Made by a program: the position numbers and the translations under genes. The notes beneath the pieces are model-generated. The model worked only from the letters and a program-made list of their open reading frames with translations, searched no databases and was not told the origin of the DNA. Positions 1 to 7,977 of a stretch of 18,521 nucleotides of DNA are shown here, piece by piece. The stretch comes from an uncultured Eubacteriales bacterium (GTDB lineage: Bacteria > Bacillota > Clostridia > Lachnospirales > Lachnospiraceae), in NCBI GenBank assembly GCA_900321915.1, contig ONXW01000201.1, positions 1-18,521 of the forward strand, read 5' to 3'. Position 1 is the stretch's first letter. Each line of letters begins with the position of its first letter.

Positions 1-2574
1 CTCCGTAAGAATCTGCTCTCCCCGCTCCAGCCCGATGGAACGGCTGATGGGGATATCAATGATCACGGCCGATTTCTCACGGCTCTGGTTGACAAGATTC
101 GAAATAGAGTTGTTGTTGACAATCTTGATGTCGCGCGTATTGTCATCCATGAGCTTTGTGGTGCGTATGCCGATATCCGTCACGATTCCGCGGAAATCAT
201 CTATCACAACCACATCTCCCACCGTGAAGTCTCCCTCAAATATGATGAACACGCCTGACACGACGTCCGCAAGGAGACTGTTGGCCCCGAAGGTAAACAG
301 GAGGGCTGTCAGGCCGACACCGCCGATAAGGGTTGCAGTATTGACGCCGAACATGGACAGGGCGTAGATAATCATCACGATAGCGCCCCCATAGGTCAGC
401 AGGCTGTCCACCAGCCGGCAGATGGTCATCCCCTTCGGGCTCAGGTACTTCCCGAGTTTCAGAAGGAACATGTCCATCAGGCGCTGTATGGCGAATACCA
501 CGCTGACCAGCATGATGCAGGTGGTAATGGTTGCCGCGTTGACTCCCCGTATCCAGGTGCCGCGGACGATGTTGTAGGTCAGTCCGGCCGGGTCCCCCTT
601 CGTGATAAAGTACAGCGCAGCCGACAGGAGAAATACCGCGACCATGAAATCCCTCAGGAACTCTCCCAGCGGCGGGTATTCACTTCTGGCAGTGTATGCT
701 CCTGTCCCGGCATCTGCGGATAATTCCTTTTTCTGGTATGCGCAGAACAGTCGTACCGCAGGCCGGTAGACAAGCAGGAACAGGGCCAGGAACAGGAGGA
801 CAAAGAGAATCATGACCCCGCCGGCAAATACCAGCAGCGATACATCTTCACTGCCGACAATCACATAGTTGCCGTCATAGCTGAAGACCGTGGAATAGCA
901 TTTATTGCCTTCAAAATTGACGATGCCTTCATAGCCGTCATAGAGAAGTTCTGACCTGATACCGTGCTCCGCCGCGCTGTCTCCCACCCAGTTGTCCCAG
1001 GTTCCGGCAACGATCCGGCCGTCTTCATTCCCCTTGACAACCACGATATGGAGGGTATCGAGGGTGTGCAGGTCTCTCACCACTTCCCGGAGAATGGTAT
1101 CCTTCAGCAGTTCATCCAGTGCCGCCTGCTCCACGCAGAGTTCGACCCATCCGGATGTCTTTCCGTCTTCATTCTGCAGGGCGGCGCGGTAATACCGGGT
1201 CGGGAGTTCTTCCTCGGTTCCGTTACCGGGGATGATAACCGACCTGGTCCCCAGTCCCGCCATACTCTCATCCACTGCCTGATGCATCACTTCATCAGAG
1301 GCGAGAAGATTCCCGTCGGTGTCAAACACCCTGAGGCCCATTCCGTCCAGTGCCCTGTCCAGGCTGTTCAGGGAATCCACCTCAATGAGATTCGGGTTTT
1401 CCGAAAGGACGGACGCGGCGGTCGCAGCCCTTGTGGAATACATGGTATCAAATTCCTTGATGATAGTAGCGGCCCGCTCGGACTCCTGCCCGAGAACCTG
1501 CTTCAGGAAAACGGTCTGGTCCGTGGCTCCCTGCTGGCTCAGGTTGACGCCGCTCAGCATCTGGATGACGATGACGCTTACAAGCACCAGGAGACCCGTC
1601 AGGAACATGGCGGAAATACTGTTCTTTACAGCATTTACTCTCTCTTCCGCGGGATCCGTGCCCGGCTGGTACAGCTTCGTGTTCCAGAGGCATTTGACAA
1701 GCAGGACCATGACAGCGCAGCAGAGAAACCAGAGGCTCCAGCTTCTCTTCCGCCCGAAACGGACCAGTGTGTCAACCCTGGACACGCTGACCACAAGGTC
1801 GCTGGTATCCGCATAGGCTGCGCTGTAAAGAAAATATTCCGCCCCTGGGAGCAGTTCTGTCCTGGAGGACAGCGTCGTCTTCAGGGCGGTTTTTGTCCCT
1901 GTGCTCTGCGCTACCTGACGGAGCGCCTCCGGATTCATCTTCCCGCTGTCCAGCATGCCCCGGATCATCTGCAGGATGGCATCCTTGTTGTTATCCCGGG
2001 GATAGATAGAGTATTCTCCTTCGTGCAGGACCACGACATATCCGGGAAGGCCGGCCTGCAGCTGGCTCAGGAAATAATCCTCATCCTCCACAAAAGCCAT
2101 GCGGTTTTCCCGCTTGTTGCTGTGAAAGGAGAGGACGAGCCTGCGTCCGGGGTCAATCTGCGCAAAGCATGTGCTCCAGCCTTTGGCAGTATTCTCCTCC
2201 AGGAAGGAATCGTATTTATCCGTTGTAACCACCCTGGCCTCGTCCGCGCCGAGAATCTCGGCAATATGAGCCAGTTTCTGCGCATCGGAGGAGTGGGTTT
2301 CATCCGAATTATAGATAAACAGCGCCTGCTCTGCCCGCTTCCCGTAATCCTCGGTCATCCACCAGTTCCACCAGTCCTCCGTTTCCTGGATGTAATTGGC
2401 ATACATCCGGGGGTAATCATCCAGACGCTGGGCAATAAAATCAAAGCGGCTGACTGCATTCATTATGCCCCTCAGGGGCAGGATCAGCATAAGAAGCAGG
2501 GCTGCGCCGATGGCAAGGATTATGCAAAGCCGTACAGTCAGTGTTCTTTTAGTCGGGTCCTTTATTTTTAACAT
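1..2574 (-). CDS. MscS-type channel protein with two sensor-like extracytoplasmic regions (partial, C-terminus beyond the left edge)
   Basis: A reading frame is open from ATG at 2574-2572 to base 1 (858 codons, no stop), with AGGAGG six bases before the start. Membrane segments lie near residues 12-38, 279-297, 319-338, 579-604, 639-659, 679-697 and 720-779. The last one contains the MscS pore helix (IGGVGLTALLFTFGANSLL), followed by the beta domain (FEGDFTVGDVVVIDDFRGIV, then IGIRTTKL). Residues about 43-275 and 339-575 form two large, probably extracytoplasmic regions. The second contains VFDTDGNLLASDEV (416-429), which resembles a Cache/PAS-type sensor strand pair. MscS channels open on membrane tension or, in some subfamilies, ligand binding. 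Sensor control of this one is inference. It is divergent from the export cassette with 133 bases between start codons. The MscS core call is firm; the sensor assignment is tentative. Confidence 0.88.
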   Translation of the reverse strand, partial: MLKIKDPTKRTLTVRLCIILAIGAALLLMLILPLRGIMNAVSRFDFIAQRLDDYPRMYANYIQETEDWWNWWMTEDYGKRAEQALFIYNSDETHSSDAQKLAHIAEILGADEARVVTTDKYDSFLEENTAKGWSTCFAQIDPGRRLVLSFHSNKRENRMAFVEDEDYFLSQLQAGLPGYVVVLHEGEYSIYPRDNNKDAILQMIRGMLDSGKMNPEALRQVAQSTGTKTALKTTLSSRTELLPGAEYFLYSAAYADTSDLVVSVSRVDTLVRFGRKRSWSLWFLCCAVMVLLVKCLWNTKLYQPGTDPAEERVNAVKNSISAMFLTGLLVLVSVIVIQMLSGVNLSQQGATDQTVFLKQVLGQESERAATIIKEFDTMYSTRAATAASVLSENPNLIEVDSLNSLDRALDGMGLRVFDTDGNLLASDEVMHQAVDESMAGLGTRSVIIPGNGTEEELPTRYYRAALQNEDGKTSGWVELCVEQAALDELLKDTILREVVRDLHTLDTLHIVVVKGNEDGRIVAGTWDNWVGDSAAEHGIRSELLYDGYEGIVNFEGNKCYSTVFSYDGNYVIVGSEDVSLLVFAGGVMILFVLLFLALFLLVYRPAVRLFCAYQKKELSADAGTGAYTARSEYPPLGEFLRDFMVAVFLLSAALYFITKGDPAGLTYNIVRGTWIRGVNAATITTCIMLVSVVFAIQRLMDMFLLKLGKYLSPKGMTICRLVDSLLTYGGAIVMIIYALSMFGVNTATLIGGVGLTALLFTFGANSLLADVVSGVFIIFEGDFTVGDVVVIDDFRGIVTDIGIRTTKLMDDNTRDIKIVNNNSISNLVNQSREKSAVIIDIPISRSIGLERGEQILTE

Positions 2575-2599
2575 AAGATACCTCCTGCGCTCTTCTATC

Positions 2600-2628
2600 A
2601 GATTACCATCAGGAAAGCAGAAAATCAA
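2600..2628 (-). promoter_or_regulatory. Possible promoter of the MscS-type gene
   Basis: On the minus strand TTGATT (2628-2623) stands 17 bases before TAATCT (2605-2600), which is preceded by TGG, giving a TGn-extended -10. The -10 itself matches consensus at only three positions, so the call is weak. The site fits between the ribosome site (2582-2587) and the divergent export promoter. Confidence 0.35.
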
Positions 2629-2658
2629 CAATTCACGCACACTTCGGGGTTTTGTATG

Positions 2659-2667
2659 TGCTATAAT
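2659..2667 (+). promoter_or_regulatory. Extended -10 promoter of the export cassette
   Basis: TGCTATAAT (2659-2667) is a consensus -10 hexamer with the TGn extension. No good -35 is seen 16-18 bases upstream, as often holds for extended -10 promoters. Transcription would begin near 2674, leaving a leader of about 34 bases before the ATG at 2708. Confidence 0.55.
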
Positions 2668-2707
2668 AGATTCGGTACGGTGTAATTCTGTCTGCAGAGG
2701 AACTGTT

Positions 2708-3124
2708 ATGGATAATTTTATCTTCAGGAAGAAAAGTCTGGAACGAATCTCATCCCCGGAGGCCATGAATGATTATCTCCGGGTCACCGGCCCCGCCGTA
2801 TGGCTTGTCCTTGCGGCCGTTGTCATCCTGCTGGCCGGGATACTCGCCTGGAGCACCGCCGTGAGCATTGACAGCTTTGCAGCGGGCCGGGGCAGCGTAA
2901 AAAACGGAACGATGTATATCCGCTTTGACGATGATCAGGTTGCCCGCAATGTGGAAAGCGGGATGACCGTCACCGCCGGGAAAGCCGAGAGCAGGATCAC
3001 CAGCGTCGGCACCGATGATGACGGCGATCTTTTCGCCCTGGCGCCGACAGACCTGTCGGACGGCAATTACACGGTCGAAGTTCATTTCCGGCAGACGCAG
3101 GTGATTCGTCTGCTGTTCAACTGA
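2708..3124 (+). CDS. Miniature HlyD-like adaptor of an NHLP-type export system
   Basis: The protein has 138 residues. Its N-terminus (FRKKSLERISSPEAMNDYLR, 6-25) followed by a single membrane helix at 30-48 resembles the start of NHLM/NHLP bacteriocin secretion proteins, which are HlyD-type membrane-fusion adaptors. Only about 90 residues follow the helix. They look like the beta-rich part (ESGMTVTAG, SRITSVG, YTVEVHFRQ). The long coiled-coil hairpin and a clear lipoyl half-motif are missing, whereas full-length adaptors usually exceed 250 residues. The frame extends upstream to an ATG at 2465, but the start at 2708 has AGAGGA seven bases before it and gives the family-like N-terminus. The stop is followed after 10 bases by the peptidase-exporter gene, whose ribosome site overlaps this stop region, suggesting translational coupling. 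Likely role: a membrane-anchored accessory of the two ABC proteins. Confidence 0.72.
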   Translation: MDNFIFRKKSLERISSPEAMNDYLRVTGPAVWLVLAAVVILLAGILAWSTAVSIDSFAAGRGSVKNGTMYIRFDDDQVARNVESGMTVTAGKAESRITSVGTDDDGDLFALAPTDLSDGNYTVEVHFRQTQVIRLLFN

Positions 3125-3134
3125 GGAAACAGCC

Positions 3135-5315
3135 ATGTCGGATAATAAAGGAAAGACCGCGGCAGGGAAAAAGCGGACCCGCGTACCTGTCATCATGCAG
3201 ATGGAGGCACTGGAATGCGGCGCCGCCGCCCTTGCCATGGTCATGGCCTATTACGGAAAATGGGTGCCGCTGGAGCAGGTCCGCCTCGACTGCGGCGTCT
3301 CGCGCAACGGCTCCAACGCGAAAAACATGCTCAGGGCTGCCAGGAGTTACGGCTTTGAAGCCCAGGGGTTCCGCTGCGAGCCGGACGCCCTGTACGACAG
3401 CATTGTCCTGCCCTGCATCATCCACTGGAATTTCAACCACTTTGTGGTTCTCACCGGTCTCAGCGGCAAATATGCCTGGATAAATGATCCCGCCCGCGGA
3501 GATCTCAGGATCCCCGTTGAGGAGCTGGATTCATCTTTTACTGGAATCTGTCTCCAGATCACGCCCGGGGAAGGTTTCTGTCCCTCCGGGAAACCGAAAA
3601 GCATCCTGGAATTTGCGAAAAAGAAGCTTTCGGGAACCGGTCCGGCTGTCACTTTTGTCCTGCTCTCCTCGGTGATCGGTTATCTCTTTGCCATCATCAA
3701 CCCGGCTTTTTCACGGTTCTTTATGGACCGGCTGCTCACCGGCGAAAACAGGAACCTGCTGTATCACTTCCTGGGACTGATGATCCTTTTGGGCACGGCC
3801 CAGGTGGCAGCGCTCTGGATACAGACAGTCTACGCCCTGAAACTGGACGGCAAGATGTCGGCCGTAGGAAACAGCGAATACATGTGGAAGGTTCTCCGCC
3901 TTCCCATGGAGTTTTTCTCCCAGCGCCTGTCCGGGGACATCATGCAGAGACAGGGTACGAACGCCACCATCTCCGCGACCCTGGTGAATACCATGGCGCC
4001 CCTTGCGCTGAATGTCCTGATGATGGGGGTCTACCTCATTGTCATGCTCCGGTACAGCGTGATCCTCACGCTGGTCGGCGTCGTGACCATTGTCCTGAAC
4101 CTCTTAGTGACCCAGATTATTTCCGCAAAGCGCGTAAATATCACCCGTGTCCGGATGCGTGACGCGGGAAAGCTGGCGGCGGCCTCCCTCTCCGGCTTCC
4201 GGATGATCGAGAGCATCAAGGCCTCCGGCGCGGAAAACGGCTACTTCCAGAAATGGGCCGGCTACCAGGCCTCCGTCAACCGTCAGGATGTCCGATACGC
4301 CCGGCTGAACCGGTACCTGGGCCTGATCCCCGGCGCCCTCTCTTCCGTGGCGGGCGCCGTGGTCCTGATCCTCGGTGTATTTCTTGCTATGCAGGGGAAA
4401 TTTACCCTCGGCATGATCCTGTTTTTCCAGGGACTGCTCAGATCCTTCATGACACCCGCGGAGACGATCCTCCAGGCCGGGCAGCGCCTGCAGGAGATGC
4501 GCACAGACATGGAGCGGGTCGAGGATGTCATGAAATATCCGGATGACCCCGTATTTTCCGGACCTAAATACGTGGAGGAACAGGATTACTCCAAGCTCTC
4601 CGGCGAGGTGGAGCTGAAAAATGTCACCTTCGGGTATTCCCGCCTGGAGGAGCCCCTTATCCGGGATTTCTCCATGCATGTGAAACCCGGCAGCCGGGGC
4701 GCCCTGGTGGGCCCCTCCGGTTGCGGAAAGTCCACCGTTTCCAAACTTGTCTCCGGCATCTGCCAGCCCTGGAGCGGGGAAATCCTGTTTGACGGCAAAC
4801 CCATTTCCCAGATTGAGCGCAGTGTGTTTACCGGCTCTGTTGCCGTCGTGGACCAGGAAATCCTGCTGTTTGAGGATACTGTGGCGGATAATATCAAGAT
4901 GTGGGACGAGTCCATCGAAGATTTCGAGATGATCCTGGCCGCGCGGGACGCGCAGATATACGACGATATCATGGCAAGGGAAGGCGGCTTCCGCGGAAAA
5001 CTCACGGAGAACGGAAAGGATCTCTCCGGCGGCCAGAGGCAGCGCCTTGAGATTGCCAGGGCGCTGGCCCAGGATCCCTCCATAATTATCATGGATGAAG
5101 CTACCTCCGCCCTGGACGCCAGGACGGAATATGAACTGGTAAAGGACGTGAATGACCGCGGGATCACCTGCATCGTCATCGCCCACCGCCTGTCCACGAT
5201 ACGGGACTGCGATGAGATCATCGTTTTTGACCGAGGGCTGGTCGTGGAGCGGGGCACCCATGAAGAACTGATGGCGAAGGGCGGCGCTTACGCGAAGCTC
5301 ATCGCCAGTGACTGA
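3135..5315 (+). CDS. C39-peptidase ABC exporter (NHLP family peptidase/permease/ATPase)
   Basis: The 726-residue protein combines a leader peptidase, a membrane domain and an ATPase. The N-terminal C39 cysteine protease has Q22, C28 (in LECGAAAL), H102 (in NFNHFVVL) and D118 (in INDPARG). This is the spacing known for ComA-type peptidases, so the catalytic set looks intact. The membrane domain spans roughly residues 167-445. The ATPase has Walker A GPSGCGKST (526-534), signature LSGGQRQR (630-637), Walker B IIIMDEATSALD around D654 and the H-loop H684. The family cuts double-glycine leaders in the cytoplasm and exports the mature peptide using ATP. Here the only nearby double-glycine substrate is the PepSY protein at 7616. 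The next ABC gene begins 14 bases downstream, so the two probably act together, perhaps as a heterodimer (inference). Confidence 0.93.
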   Translation: MSDNKGKTAAGKKRTRVPVIMQMEALECGAAALAMVMAYYGKWVPLEQVRLDCGVSRNGSNAKNMLRAARSYGFEAQGFRCEPDALYDSIVLPCIIHWNFNHFVVLTGLSGKYAWINDPARGDLRIPVEELDSSFTGICLQITPGEGFCPSGKPKSILEFAKKKLSGTGPAVTFVLLSSVIGYLFAIINPAFSRFFMDRLLTGENRNLLYHFLGLMILLGTAQVAALWIQTVYALKLDGKMSAVGNSEYMWKVLRLPMEFFSQRLSGDIMQRQGTNATISATLVNTMAPLALNVLMMGVYLIVMLRYSVILTLVGVVTIVLNLLVTQIISAKRVNITRVRMRDAGKLAAASLSGFRMIESIKASGAENGYFQKWAGYQASVNRQDVRYARLNRYLGLIPGALSSVAGAVVLILGVFLAMQGKFTLGMILFFQGLLRSFMTPAETILQAGQRLQEMRTDMERVEDVMKYPDDPVFSGPKYVEEQDYSKLSGEVELKNVTFGYSRLEEPLIRDFSMHVKPGSRGALVGPSGCGKSTVSKLVSGICQPWSGEILFDGKPISQIERSVFTGSVAVVDQEILLFEDTVADNIKMWDESIEDFEMILAARDAQIYDDIMAREGGFRGKLTENGKDLSGGQRQRLEIARALAQDPSIIIMDEATSALDARTEYELVKDVNDRGITCIVIAHRLSTIRDCDEIIVFDRGLVVERGTHEELMAKGGAYAKLIASD

Positions 5316-5329
5316 AAAGGAGGCGGAAT

Positions 5330-7513
5330 ATGGGTTGGTTTGACGAACAGATATCCCGTCGAAGACAGAAAGACCAGGAAAGCATGGAAGACGCTCTCTT
5401 CCATATCGCCTCGGCCGTTGTGGGAGCACAGCAGGCCGGATACATGAACGATAAGCGCATCCCCGCCAAGACCGCTGTCGATGATATCCTGAAGTACTAT
5501 CACAGAAAGCCTGCCGCGGTTCCGGAGAATATTACGGAGCTTGACGACTATTTGGAATACTGCATGCGCCCCCTGGGCATCATGTGGCGAAGGGTCACCC
5601 TGGAGGAAGGCTGGTATAAAAATGCCATGGGGCCCATGCTGGGATTTAACGGCGAGGGCGGGGCAGCCTGCGCCCTCATTCCCGGAAAGCTCTCCGGATA
5701 CCGCTACCGCGACCCAGAAACCGGCGCCATGGTCAGGGTGGACAAAAAGACAGCCTCACGCCTGGATGACGACGCGCTGTGTTTCTACTGTCCCCTGCCC
5801 CTCCGGAAAATCGGGGTCCGGGACCTGATCCTCTATCTCACGGACTGCCTGGATATGGGAGATTTTATGCTCTTCTTCCTGCTCTCCCTGGGGGTCACAC
5901 TGCTCGGTATGGTGATGACGAGCATTACCCGTTCCCTCACAGGGTTTGTGCTGGAGAGCGGGGACCTTTCCCTGCTGGCAGGGACGGCCGCTTTCATGAT
6001 CGCCGTCATCCTCTCCTCCCAGCTCATCAGCGCGTCGGGACAGCTGATGATGAGCCGGATCGGGACCAAGGCCTCCGTGGCCATGGAGGCCGCCGTGATG
6101 ATGCGCATCATGGACCTGCCCCCCGGATTCTTCCGGAAACACTCCTCCGGTGAACTGTCCGGCCGTTTCCAGGCCCTGGCGCAGATCTGCAGCGTGCTGC
6201 TGAACAATGTTTTTTCCGTCGGTATCAGCGCGCTGCTGTCCCTGCTGTACATCACGCAGATTTTCCACTACGCGCGCCCCCTGGCATTTACGGCCTTCCT
6301 GATTATCTTCGCGGGACTCATCCTGAGTGTTCTGGCCGGCCTTGCCCAGATGCAGGTCAGCCGGTATGTCCTGGAGAAGGGTACGGAGGAAAACGGCATA
6401 AGCTTTGCGCTGATCTCAGGGGTGCAGAAGATCCGGCTCACCGGGGCGGAAAAACGGGCCTTCGCGAAATGGGGTCACGCCTACGCCGAGACTTCTGAGC
6501 TCCGCTATAATCCGCCCATGATTATACGCGCGAACACGGCTCTGTCCGCGGCGCTCTCCCTGGCCGGCACCGTCCTGCTCTTCTGGATTGCGGTGAATCA
6601 TCGGATCACACCGTCGGAATATATCGCTTTCAATACCGCCTTCGGCGCGGTGACCGCCTCTTTCGGGGCCCTGGCGGGCGTGGCGCTCTCCTTCGCGGAA
6701 ATAAAGCCGATGCTGGAGACGGCGGAACCCATCCTCTCCGCAGTCCCCGAAGGTTCCGAAAAAAGAACCCTGGTCACGGAGCTGTCAGGAGATATCGAGG
6801 TCTCAAACCTGTACTTCCGCTACCAGCCGAACATGCCGTGGGTGGTAAACGGACTGAACCTGAAAATCCGTCCGGGAGAATACATCGCCATCGTCGGCAC
6901 CACAGGCTGCGGCAAAAGCACGCTGATCCGCCTTCTTCTGGGGTTTGAGACGCCGGAGGTCGGCGCCGTCTATTATGACGGAAGGGATCTCTCAGGGCTG
7001 GATCTCCACTCCCTGCGCAGGCAGATAGGAACGGTCATGCAGAACGGAAGCCTTTTCCAGGGTGACATTTTCTCCAACATCGCCGTCTCCGCCCCGCAGA
7101 TGACCCTGAAGGACGCATGGGAAGCCGCGGAGCTTGCAGGTATCGCGGATGACATCCGGCGGATGCCGATGGGGATGCAGACACAGCTCTCCGAGGGACA
7201 GGGCGGAATCTCCGGCGGCCAGAAGCAGCGCCTGATGATCGCCCGGGCCCTGGCGCCGAAGCCCCGGATCCTGATCTTCGACGAAGCCACATCCGCCCTG
7301 GACAACAGGGTCCAGAAGCAGATCTCCGAAGCCCTTGACGGGCTGAACTGTACAAGAATCGTCATCGCCCACCGGCTGTCCACCATCCGCAACTGCAGCC
7401 GTATCCTGGTGCTGGACCAGGGAAAAATCATCGAGGACGGCAGCTATGAAGAGCTGGTGGAAAAGAACGGCCTCTTCGCGGAACTCATCGCAAGACAGCG
7501 GCTGGACAGTTAA
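5330..7513 (+). CDS. Second ABC exporter subunit (NHLP bacteriocin export permease/ATPase type)
   Basis: The 727-residue protein starts at an ATG with AGGAGG six bases upstream. It opens with GWFDEQISRRRQKDQESMED, a stretch I associate with the NHLP export permease/ATPase subunits. Residues about 1-165 form a cytosolic domain without the C39 Cys/His/Asp arrangement, so it is not an active leader peptidase and may dock cargo or partner. Membrane helices fill about 176-450. The ATPase has Walker A GTTGCGKST (about 522-530), signature ISGGQKQR (about 627-634), Walker B ILIFDEATSALD near D651 and H-loop H681. All ATPase motifs look intact, so both subunits could hydrolyse ATP. Gene order adaptor, peptidase-ABC, ABC matches NHLM-type bacteriocin loci. 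The family is firm; its function here depends on the cargo call. Confidence 0.88.
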   Translation: MGWFDEQISRRRQKDQESMEDALFHIASAVVGAQQAGYMNDKRIPAKTAVDDILKYYHRKPAAVPENITELDDYLEYCMRPLGIMWRRVTLEEGWYKNAMGPMLGFNGEGGAACALIPGKLSGYRYRDPETGAMVRVDKKTASRLDDDALCFYCPLPLRKIGVRDLILYLTDCLDMGDFMLFFLLSLGVTLLGMVMTSITRSLTGFVLESGDLSLLAGTAAFMIAVILSSQLISASGQLMMSRIGTKASVAMEAAVMMRIMDLPPGFFRKHSSGELSGRFQALAQICSVLLNNVFSVGISALLSLLYITQIFHYARPLAFTAFLIIFAGLILSVLAGLAQMQVSRYVLEKGTEENGISFALISGVQKIRLTGAEKRAFAKWGHAYAETSELRYNPPMIIRANTALSAALSLAGTVLLFWIAVNHRITPSEYIAFNTAFGAVTASFGALAGVALSFAEIKPMLETAEPILSAVPEGSEKRTLVTELSGDIEVSNLYFRYQPNMPWVVNGLNLKIRPGEYIAIVGTTGCGKSTLIRLLLGFETPEVGAVYYDGRDLSGLDLHSLRRQIGTVMQNGSLFQGDIFSNIAVSAPQMTLKDAWEAAELAGIADDIRRMPMGMQTQLSEGQGGISGGQKQRLMIARALAPKPRILIFDEATSALDNRVQKQISEALDGLNCTRIVIAHRLSTIRNCSRILVLDQGKIIEDGSYEELVEKNGLFAELIARQRLDS

Positions 7514-7533
7514 CCGAAAATTCATCATTAAAA

Positions 7534-7567
7534 CACAGATTTTTCACCCCTGCCGGTGTATTCTGTG
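7534..7567. repeat. Two-tier dyad upstream of the PepSY cargo gene
   Basis: Outer arms CACAGA (7534-7539) and TCTGTG (7562-7567) enclose inner arms CACC (7545-7548) and GGTG (7555-7558). The dyad ends on the TGn of the putative extended -10 and covers the -35 region. It has no T-run after it, so it is not an obvious terminator. An operator or leader structure is possible, but the arms are short and could be chance. Confidence 0.35.
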
Positions 7568-7574
7568 GTAAAAT
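7566..7574 (+). promoter_or_regulatory. Possible own promoter of the PepSY cargo gene
   Basis: TGGTAAAAT (7566-7574) is a TGn-extended -10 with five of six hexamer matches and no clear -35. Transcription would start near 7581, about 35 bases before the ATG. It would let the cargo be made in excess over the exporter, as precursor peptides often are. Confidence 0.42.
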
Positions 7575-7615
7575 ACCTTATATGAAAAAAACACATTATT
7601 GCAGGAGGAAACACT

Positions 7616-7879
7616 ATGGGAAATATCGAGAAGCTTAACGATGATACAATGGAACAGGTATCCGGAGGTACTCTCTCCCAGGATCAGGCTCTGGCAAAGG
7701 CATTCGAGCATGCGGGCATTCCCGGTGGCCAGGTGGATTTCCTGAAGAAGGTGGAAATGGACTATGAGCACGGCAGACCCGTGTATGAGATCAAGTTCTA
7801 CAAGGGCGGCTATGAATATGAGTATGATATCGATGCTGAAACCGGCGCTGTCCTGAAATTTGAGAAAGATTTTGACTGA
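7616..7879 (+). CDS. Double-glycine-leader PepSY domain protein, probable exporter cargo
   Basis: The 87-residue protein has AGGAGG (7603-7608) seven bases before its ATG. The leader MGNIEKLNDDTMEQVSGG (1-18) fits the double-glycine class: L at -12, M at -7, V at -4 and GG at -2/-1. Cleavage after G18 by the C39 exporter would release 69 residues. These read as one PepSY domain: a helix (SQDQALAKAFEHAG), then strands VEMDYEHGRPVYEIKFYKGG and YEYEYDIDAETGAVLKFEKD, with the typical YEI...YDIDAETG pattern. The mature part has 15 acidic and 8 basic residues and no Cys or Trp, so disulfide or lanthionine chemistry is not expected. PepSY domains are known from propeptides of M4 proteases, where they restrain the protease, and from other extracytoplasmic proteins. 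Export as an intact domain is inferred from the leader and from the position 102 bases behind the exporter genes. Confidence 0.85.
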   Translation: MGNIEKLNDDTMEQVSGGTLSQDQALAKAFEHAGIPGGQVDFLKKVEMDYEHGRPVYEIKFYKGGYEYEYDIDAETGAVLKFEKDFD

Positions 7880-7900
7880 TTCGGCAGCAGACCGACATAG

Positions 7901-7950
7901 AAAAGAAGACCGGCGGGACACATCTCTGTGCCTCGCCGGTCTTCTTTTTT
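7901..7950. terminator. Bidirectional terminator between the PepSY gene and rbsB
   Basis: Arms GAAGACCGGCG (7905-7915) and CGCCGGTCTTC (7934-7944) pair over 11 bases. Six T follow on the plus strand (7945-7950), and AAAA precedes the first arm (7901-7904), giving a T-run on the minus strand. It serves two convergent transcription units: the export cassette and the rbs operon. Confidence 0.9.
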
Positions 7951-7977
7951 ATGCAGTTTTCCCGCCCTGTGCAGGGA

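Noticed and set aside
964..2571. Long plus-strand open frame of 535 codons
   Set aside because: It lies opposite the MscS-type gene, has no ribosome site at its start, and its translation is rich in His/Arg/Gln with no family resemblance. The minus frame gives helices and the MscS core.
4104..5429. Minus-strand open frame of 441 codons
   Set aside because: Antisense to the C39 exporter ATPase region; low-complexity His/Gly/Asp-rich translation and no start signals.
7616..7879. Reading the PepSY gene as a lanthipeptide or other modified RiPP precursor
   Set aside because: The mature part has no Cys, few Ser/Thr and no nearby modification enzyme, and it reads as a complete folded domain.
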